This document shows positions 56,079-64,000 of a DNA stretch of 64,000 nucleotides, in pieces. The DNA is taken from the NCBI RefSeq assembly GCF_000208745.1, contig NC_030859.1:5982034-6046033 (forward strand), given 5' to 3'. The notes under the pieces were generated by a model. The model ran no database searches, was not told the origin of the DNA, and worked only from the letters and a program-made list of their open reading frames with translations. Position numbers and translations under genes: made by a program. How positions within the stretch are numbered: position 1 is the first letter of the stretch; every line of letters starts with the position of its first letter. This DNA is from Theobroma cacao (Eukaryota > Streptophyta > Magnoliopsida > Malvales > Malvaceae).

Positions 56079-58800
56079 TGTCAAACCCTACTTTGTAAAA
56101 TAATTATGATGTCATTCATATGCTCGATAGAATGTTTGTATATTGAGGAAGCCCGAGAAATCGACAAAAGACGGTATTACCCCTAGAGGTGCTGTGAAGT
56201 TGATTTATACCTTGAGCTAGTTCAAATGAAAAATTTAAAAGGAATTTGAGAGTTCTGAAACCCCAAAATCTACTTAGAATAGTGATTCGGAGTTCGAGGA
56301 TCAATTTGGAATTAATCAAGAAAATTGACCGGTTATGGGGCAAAATGATAATTTTGCCACCCGAGGACGAAATTGAATTTTTCGAGAGAATTTAGATCAA
56401 ATTTGATTAAATGGAGCATGATATGAGTATAAGGAGTGAAAATTATGCATTTTGGTAATTTTTCAATTTTTGGGGTAAAAATATAATTTTTCACTTTTAC
56501 GGGGGTAAAAGTGTAATTTTTAAAAATTTACTCCACCAAAACTTTGAAAAAGTCTAAAAATTTCATGAAAGACATGGATAAGTGAAGAAGATTGAATGGT
56601 AGAAAAAGAAAGTTAAAAAGATGGCTAGAAAAAAAATAAAATAATAAAATATTCAAAAGATAAATAAAATAATAATATTTTATTAAACCTATTAAAAGGC
56701 TTGAAAATTCCAGAATTCTTCATTGGGAGGGTTAGCCAAAACCAGCAGGAGAGAGAGAGAAATAAGAACAAACCCTAGAGTGAGAAAATTAAAAAAAAAG
56801 TGTGATTTTTCAAAGAATCAAGTGTTTAAAGATATGATTTTTCAAGCTTAGCTTGAAATTTATCATTTCCATGCATTTCTTCTTATTTTTCATGGTTAAA
56901 TTATATGTTTTGATGATGGATTCAAATCTGATCATATGGGTTTACAGAGAGAAAGTTGTTAGATTAATTTGATTTTGAACTATGTTAGTGTTTAGTGTTA
57001 GTTTATCATGTTTATGAGTAAAATAATAAGAAAAATATTCATTTTCTCCATGAATTTCTCTAGGCCGAATCTAACCAATGGTGTGTGAGGATGAGGTTGA
57101 CTTTATTTTAAGAGAATTAGATGAAAAAATGATGAATTATGAGGTTAAAAATTAAAGGGAAATTTTCGGTGCAAAAAAATTGAAATTTTTACCCACTAGG
57201 GGTAAAAGCGTAATTTGTGGTCTTAACTGATAAATTGGACCACATTCACAATCATTGAGGTATTGTGAATATAATTGGATAATTGAAATTGAAATGGATG
57301 GAATTGGAGTTGAATTGGAGATTTTAGAAATTTACTCCGTATATAGGCGAGTTAGGTCGGACACTGTGATTAAACGATTGTCCAAACATTTCACACCCTA
57401 TCTAGTGCATACGCATGGATAAGAGCCTGAAATAATATATATTGATTTGACACAAATTATTAAATTTTTTGTGTCATGTATTGTGGATAGGTGGTGAGCT
57501 ATCTGATATGGGTAAAAGACTACCCCCGAGGACCGAGAATAGGAGTATATCTACTCCTAATACAGTGAGTAAACTTACTATCATCTTAATTATCTAGAGT
57601 AGATTTATTTAATTGTGTGATTTTATGGAAAAATTGTTTAATTGGAAAATTATTATGGTTTATGGGAAAATGGGATTTTACAAAATAATTTTATAAAATT
57701 TTTGAAAATTTAATAATGATTTCAAAAATAGAGTAATTGGAGACCTATATTATGATTGTGTTGTTTATCCATGATTTTACATTAAATGGCTTATGATAAA
57801 TATGGGTATGACTGGTTTTTTTTTATGATTTAAAGAATATGTGAACTGCTTTGATTTGCCTTGAATGTGTTAAATGAGCCATGTCATACTATTGTGATTT
57901 TATTGGTTGGTGGATTATAAAGTGGGCACTGCAGTGACGGGGGTTCCATGGGCCTGCCTAATTAGAGGGGCACGATTCCCAATTATTGAGCTTACCTCGA
58001 TTGGAGAGGCGCGTAAGATAACTCCTTAGGTAGGATTTGAGTATACTTCATGCTAGCCACCACGTGAAACTGAGACTCAGCCAACGCTAAGGAACGACTG
58101 TGTTGTTAGAGGTGAAATGTGTTTGTGTGTATGACAATAAACAGCCTTGGCAGTCTCGGTAAGATGCCTCTGCAGGGTATCCCCGAGAATGGATTTTTGG
58201 CAAGGGCCAAGTTTTTGAAAAGTGCATAACCCATGTTGAGTAATTGGATGAAATCCAATTATTTATATGGGTTGGGATGAATTATTTTAATTGTCTTCTA
58301 TTACTCGGCTTTAGATTATTTTGATGATGTCTGTCTACTCACTGGGATTTTATAATCTCACCCCTTCTTCCTATACATTTTTCAGGCTCATAATAGGCAG
58401 TAGACTGTCAATTGCATCGAGAAGTAAATTTCGAAGTTGCATCCTAGAAAGCAAGGTTATAGACTTAAACCTTCTCAGTTATTTGGGAGCCCATGTGTCA
58501 TTGTAATTTAAATTGCATACTCCAGTTTTCTATATTATAGTATGTATAAATTTATTTTATTTTTATGTGCAGTAAATTAATTTTTGATGTTTCAAATATA
58601 TATATATTGTTTTACATTAAAATAGATTATTTTAATTAATATTTTTATTTTATTTTATTATAAAAAAAAGAAAAAAGAGAGAGGAATGAAAAAACTGGTA
58701 CAAAAGCCTTGTGAGGTCTCGAAGGGCATTCGAGGGAAAAATGTATGTCGAGGCTTTGCGGCGGTTGTCACGGGTTCGATGGGAGTTCCGGGTCGTGACA
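56079..58800 (+). mobile_element. Solo LTR, Tekay-like family (third)
   Basis: A 2722-bp LTR from TGTCAAACCC to CGGGTCGTGACA with perfect 5-bp target duplication AATTC at 56074-56078 and 58801-58805. Same family as 6180-9012, 17389-20339 and 22318-25272, here in plus orientation. No internal region. Confidence 0.93.
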
Positions 58801-58813
58801 AATTCAATAATAT

Positions 58814-61800
58814 TGTAGACACTAATTTTTAATTATGGGTAATTAATATTTTTATGGGTGTTTTTCCTCTTTATATGTGTGATTTTATTTTATTTTACTT
58901 TGCTTTCTTTTATTTTTAGCTAAATTCATGTAGGTGCCCATTAGGCTTTAGGCAGTGCATATTTTGTTTTGAGGCATTTGACTTAATAGAAACAAGCTCA
59001 GACAGTTAAAATTGAAGCAAAATAGATCAAACTAAACAACAGGATTAAAACTAATAATAAAGGATTAAAACTAAATGACACTAAGAATTTTTTGGAAACC
59101 CAAAGAACAAAAATTGAATAAAAAAGAAATGAAAATAAAAATGAAAAAAGAGACCAGTTGAGGGCATACGGCAAGGTGCGTTTTGCACTAGGGGTGAGCA
59201 AATAGGACTCGAACCGAATAATCGAACCAAACCACAATGAGTTCGATTTTTTTGGTTCAGTTAGTTCTGTTATTCGGTTAATTCGGTTAGAGTAATTTGG
59301 TTAGTGTAATTACTTCGGTTCAGTTTCGATTAGAAAAATGCCTAACCGAACTAACCGAAGGGCATTTTTAAAATTTTACCTAAAAAATTCCTAAACCTAG
59401 ATCCCCACTTCCTCTTTCTAATTTCTACTATCCTGTCTCGCATGACTCCCAATCTCCCATCTTCAGTTCTCCACTCTTCACTTTCGTCTCTTGCCCTTTC
59501 TGGTTTTTGCTTGCTACCGTCCGTAGACGTTTGGTCTTCACTCTCGCCCGATCTGATTTCTGCCGACTGCCCTTTCTAGTTTTTGGTTTCTGCCTTCATC
59601 TTGAGCAAGTCCAAGTTTGTCTCTGGTTTTTGGTTCGGTTTCTTGTTGCTGCCGACTGCCCTTCCCTCATCAAGTGACTGGTAAGTTTTATTTATTTTGC
59701 TGCCACCATCAATAAAGTTTGTTTATGTATCTTGTGATTGTTTATGTATCCTTGTGTTTCAAGTCTAAGATGGCTGGCATTAATTGTTTGTAGTTGTCGA
59801 GGAAGGAAATGAGAGTTTTTGTTGCTTCAAGTTTGTTTACATTGTTGCCAATTTAGCTCATTTTCTGAGTTCTTTTTTTATTTCTTCTTTTTCATATTTC
59901 TTAATGATAGTTTAATTTGGTTTTGAACAGTTGGGGACCACAGCTTGAACAAGCTACTTACAAGAATCACCGGCTTTTCTACCTCTCTAAACAGGCAAGC
60001 GTGTTTCCTTTATAAGAAATTTCTTTGTCTACCGAAACATGGCTTGGACTGAACAGAAGAACCCTCTCTTGTTTCATTTTGTCTGTTGCTTGATGTTCAG
60101 TTTTAAACTTTGAGAAGTACCTTAGCTTATATTAGTTGGAGCTCTTGCTGCTGTGAGGTTGTGATGTATGTCAACCTGAATGAGCTTAAATTCATTCCAC
60201 CCTCCCATTCATGGCGCTCTCTTTTGAGAAAAGGTTACTGAATTGATTATCTTGTCATTATGGGTAGATGCCTTTGTGTTGTTGTGTATAAGTTTACAAT
60301 TTTGTACTTGTATACATTCTAGATCATTAATATCTTATTATTTTGGAAGTAATTGTGGTGTTGTAAATCATACTGTTAGTATGAGTTCATCAGAAATCAT
60401 ATTGTCACAATCCTATTTTATTGTTTGTTTGTTTTTTCTTAACCCAATTGTGAATCAATGCATAACTCTATTTTATCACATCAAGCTTAAAAGCCATTGT
60501 TTTAAAACTTTAAGACTTTTAATTTGCATAGCTTTGTGGTAGCTTGTCCATTCAAAAGTAAAATTGGCCTGAAAATTCAGAAGGCAAATAGAAATTAAAA
60601 AAAAATTATTAAGTTTGGTTTTTGGTAACCGAACCAAAATAACCGAGTTAGTTCGGTTAGTAATTTACTTCGGTTCGGTTTTGATTAGTTTTATATAGGA
60701 GTTTCGTTAGTTCGGTTATTGGATATTCAGTAAACGAATTAACCGAACTACCAGTTTGCACAGCCCTATTTTGCACCTTGCCAGGCACAATCATGCCTTG
60801 CTAGATACGAGAAATCTACGTCCAGTAGAGGCCTTACGATACTGGGGATGGCATAGGTGGCCACATCCCCAACATTGAAGAGTAGCTATAAAGTTGTCTT
60901 TCTCCCAAATAAAAAAAAAAAAAAAGAAAAACTAGCAGCCAAAGAATCCCATTTTCAAAAAAATCTCGAACTTAGCCGAAAACCTATTTTGGAAAACCCT
61001 AAGAACAACAAAACCGAAAAACCTTACTTTTGTACTAGCCGAAAATCCAAACCACAATCAAAGCTAAATGCAAAAAAAAAAAATTCCAGAAAAGTAACGA
61101 AAGAACAAAAAATGGGGGAAATCACAGTAGGTTAGGTTTTAGTTTTTCTCTTTCGGTTTGGAGATTCTAGGGTTCCGAAATAGATGGTTGTTTAGGTTAA
61201 ATCAGTGGTTGAGAGTGACAGATAAGGGGGATAGAAAGCTATGATGAGGTTTTTGACAAGGGAGTGAAAGGGGAAAGCTTTTGGGATTTTAGAGAAAGGA
61301 TAAAGCAACCACAAGTTAGAAAGAGAAAAGAAAAAAGGAAATGAAGAGAGAAAAAAGAAAAAAAGAGGTTTTATACTTAGGGTTTCTAACCAAAGGAAAA
61401 AAGAAAGAAACGACACCGTTTTAAGCATCCGAGAAAGCTATTCTTTACTATGTCAAATGATGCTGTTTTGAGGCATTCTAAAGCCAAAGCTTGGTGGATC
61501 GTAGCAGGTTCAGGCTTCTTTCTCGCAGGCCACTCCTAGCTCGGAAAGGTATAGCCTCCTACTTTTTATTTGTATGGATCTGCCGTGGATGGGTTTATTG
61601 AGGCTTGCCCACTTATTTAGTTAAAAATATATTGCCTAAAATTTGCTTAGCTTAAATGGAATAAAATAAATATATCAAGGAAAGATTACATGATGATTTT
61701 TTAGATAAGGAAAATATAGGTAAAAGAAATATAAAGCTGTAAATGAAAAAGATAGACAAATAATTAATTATAAAATAGTAGATTTAGTTAAATAGAATAT

Positions 61801-63520
61801 ATGTATATATATGAAGCAAATGAATGTCTAATCTAAATAATAATAATAGTCGATTTAGGCTTTTTTAAAGAATATAAATATACGAGAGAAATAAATAAAT
61901 ATTTAGCAGTGAAAAGTAGATCCAAGTAAGTAAAATAATATCTAGCTATGAAAGAATCAATTTAACTAGAGGAAAGAAGATATAGGAAATATATAATGAT
62001 AATAATAATAATAATAATATATTTAGTCATATGAAAAATAGATTAGGTGCATGAAAAACAGAAAATAAATTTGGTCACAAAATAAGATATACTAAAAAGA
62101 TAGAAAAGACATTTACTCTCAAAAAAGATAGGTTAATTAAAATATGTACATGAATGGCCGTTGGGTAAAAAATAGATACAGGTAAAAAGTAGACATTTGT
62201 AACTAAATACTAAAACTAAGAAGGTAAGGAAATAATATTAAAGAACAAAATAGATGTTTAGGGTTACTATTAATAGATAGGAAGGTACATAGGTTTGGTT
62301 GAAAAGATGAAATAATATTAATCATGGGAATAATATAATAAGTTGCACCGATAACGAATTGTTCATTTGGAACGTGAAAAGTCACAATTCCCAATGAACT
62401 TTCCTAAGCCAAGGATTTTGATTAAGAACCCATCAGTATGATGGGAGGGTTTTAATTTTGAATCCCAATGTTTGCAATTTTAAGTAAATGAAAAAATATA
62501 TTAATTTATTTACTAATCAAACAAAAAATAAAAACAAAAAGAAATAATGAAATAATAATAATAATAGTAAATACGAGAGAGAATAGATAAAACATATATA
62601 GTTTTGAAATATAGGATTATATAAAATAATGATATTCATGATAGATAAATAAATAAATAGTAATAATAAAAAATTTTAAAGATAGTAAGATTATAATAAT
62701 AATGAATATAGAGAATAATCAATAGTAGACAGTGGAGTTGGTAGCATGTCATACATCATCATTTCATCATTAAATGTCATGGCATGTAGACATATTATGT
62801 ACACAAGTATAAGCCTCGATGATGGGACTTTTCGAAGGAGCTTGCGAAAGTGAGTTTCTTCAAAAAATTTTCTAGGTAAAAAGATACCTCCAAGTACCAC
62901 CAGTACAATGGGAGGGAGTGGAGAATATTTTTAATAAAAAGGCTTTTGTTTGTAATAAGTTCACATTCATAGAAATATTATTTTCAAATACAAATGATTA
63001 CCCCGATGATGGGATTTATTTGTTAAACTTGAGAAGGTGAGTTTCCCAAATAATTTCCTAGACAGGAGAATATCCCCGTATCCCTCAAGTATAATGGGGG
63101 GATTTGGGAACTATCCCCAATAAAAAGTGTTTGTTTGACATTATTCAAATTTTATGCCATGCATTTCATAATTGCATCATGTGCACATCACACTCGTAAA
63201 AAAAAATAAAATATTTGAATTTGTTAATTAAATAAAAGATAAAGTAAATAAACAATAATTAAGGAAACATAAGAACAAAATCAATGATTTTGGATAATAA
63301 ATGATTAAATGGTAACATTCGTGAAACGGGCGTCATGGGGGTGTTAATCCTTTCCCCTGTGTAATCGTACTCACGAACCTAACTCTAAAAATACAAAGAC
63401 CAGTTTGTTATTCTTTAAACAAACCTAAAATCGATTTAGGACTTCGTTGAATAGAATAGAGTCAATAGGTGGTCAATTGCACCTACATAAAAAAGATCGG
63501 TGGTGACACCTGAATTTTTC
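58814..63520 (+). repeat. Long LTR of Tat/Ogre type, copy B, split by a hAT element
   Basis: It starts TGTAGACACTAATTTTT at 58814, is interrupted by the hAT element 59189-60768, and continues through a purine-rich leader (61190-61440), AACGACACCGTTTT (61409), AT-rich and (AAT)n DNA, and three GATGATGGGA modules (62340-63125) to the terminal GGTGGTGACACC near 63500. Copy A at 51460-53545 has the same order. No clean target duplication was found, so solo LTR versus truncated element is open. Confidence 0.6.
59189..60768. mobile_element. hAT-type non-autonomous element, 1.58 kb
   Basis: Ends TAGGGGTGAGCAAA and, on the other strand, TAGGGCTGTGCAAA. Perfect 8-bp target duplication TTTTGCAC at 59181-59188 and 60769-60776, which is the hAT hallmark. 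Subterminal regions (59200-59370, 60610-60750) are packed with GGTT/CGGTTA repeats in both orientations, likely transposase-binding sites. No transposase is encoded; the interior (59400-60000) has a pyrimidine-rich block of unknown origin. Confidence 0.9.
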
Positions 63521-63670
63521 ATGTCTAGTGGTCCAGTTTTTGAACCCACATGTTATGATAGATATATCTCTTTATCATGTGATTGATGTTTAACTAAGAA
63601 TAAATACATGATATAAACATGTTTTAAATAGATGTATTGATTGTTTCTTTTTGAATTATTGTTACTTGTA
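63521..63670. other. Spacer, ends in a plausible splice acceptor
   Basis: AT-rich, ending in TTGTTACTTGTAG before the possible exon at 63671. Confidence 0.3.
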
Positions 63671-63787
63671 GGATGTTGAGGAACTTATGGGGTTAGCTCT
63701 TGAGAAGGTTCTACTAAAACGGTTGAATTTCCATTTAAATAAAGTAGGTTATGAGAAAACTGTTACAAATTTTTCCTCAGATGTGAA
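63671..63787 (+). CDS. Possible internal exon of an unidentified gene
   Basis: A 117-bp stretch open in one frame lies between a good acceptor (TTACTTGTAG) and donor (AAG/GTATAT at 63788). It would encode 39 residues, including [20 protein letters not shown] and ending FSSDVK. Composition is more protein-like than the surroundings. I do not recognise the family, and neighbouring exons would lie outside the window or behind the LTR repeats. Confidence 0.35.
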
Positions 63788-64000
63788 GGTATATAACTAC
63801 ATTAATATTACATCTAGTGCAAAGGTCTGATAAACTGATAAAGTGAACCGAGGTGGATGATTATACACCAATTAGATGCATTACTTTATTTTGCTTGCAC
63901 TGATAATTTGATATGTTTTACTCTTTTTCTTATACTTGCAAGATTCAAAAGCCTACACTTACCTACTCAATGTTCTGATAGAAAAGCACTACAATCCATT

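Noticed and set aside
60243..60542. 99-residue ORF in the hAT element
   Set aside because: Hydrophobic, no transposase motif, and inside a non-autonomous element.

Overview
This window is nuclear DNA of a flowering plant, probably a eudicot. The signs are split genes with GT-AG introns, P-class PPR and F-box genes, an S-RNase-like T2 ribonuclease gene, plant LTR retrotransposons primed by initiator tRNA-Met, and AT-rich spacers. I cannot name the species. Only two genes look intact: an F-box/FBA gene (12013-13140, +) and a mitochondrial-type PPR gene (49477-51078, -). No rRNA, tRNA, CRISPR or bacterial features were seen.

Layout. 1-9012: an old Ty3/Gypsy chromovirus (Tekay/Del type) with 2.8 kb LTRs; its 5' LTR is cut by the window edge. 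9838-10490: fragments of a receptor-like cytoplasmic kinase and a GH1 beta-glucosidase lying side by side. 10940-16018: an F-box gene of the SLF type between two broken T2 RNase genes on the opposite strand, one with the single intron position of S-RNases; this resembles a decayed S-locus module. 16142-16985: spacer with a strong hairpin. 16987-25700: two broken copies of the PPR gene head-on in an inverted arrangement, then the first three exons of a DNA polymerase epsilon subunit 2 homologue. Two related solo LTRs, each with a 5-bp target duplication, sit inside the coding sequence of these fragments.

26157-46319: a nested transposon mosaic. A TRIM-like element is followed by a LINE. The LINE was hit by a hAT-type non-autonomous element; the hAT end plus LINE was then tandemly duplicated; one copy received a solo LTR and the other a 10.4 kb Ty1/Copia SIRE-type element; the LINE tail carries a PIF/Harbinger element. 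All coding parts are broken.

46320-64000: spacer, the intact PPR gene, two diverged copies of a long Tat/Ogre-type LTR (about 51460-53545 and 58814-63520, the second split by a hAT element), a third solo LTR of the Tekay-like family (56079-58800), and two possible exons (56024 and 63671) of unidentified genes.

How the parts work together: the PPR protein would act on organellar RNA and the F-box protein in SCF ubiquitin ligases. If the RNase/F-box neighbourhood really is S-locus derived, it once paired a pistil RNase with a pollen F-box factor, but both RNase copies are now dead. The rest is mainly a record of retrotransposition, LTR-LTR recombination, inverted duplication and C-to-T decay.
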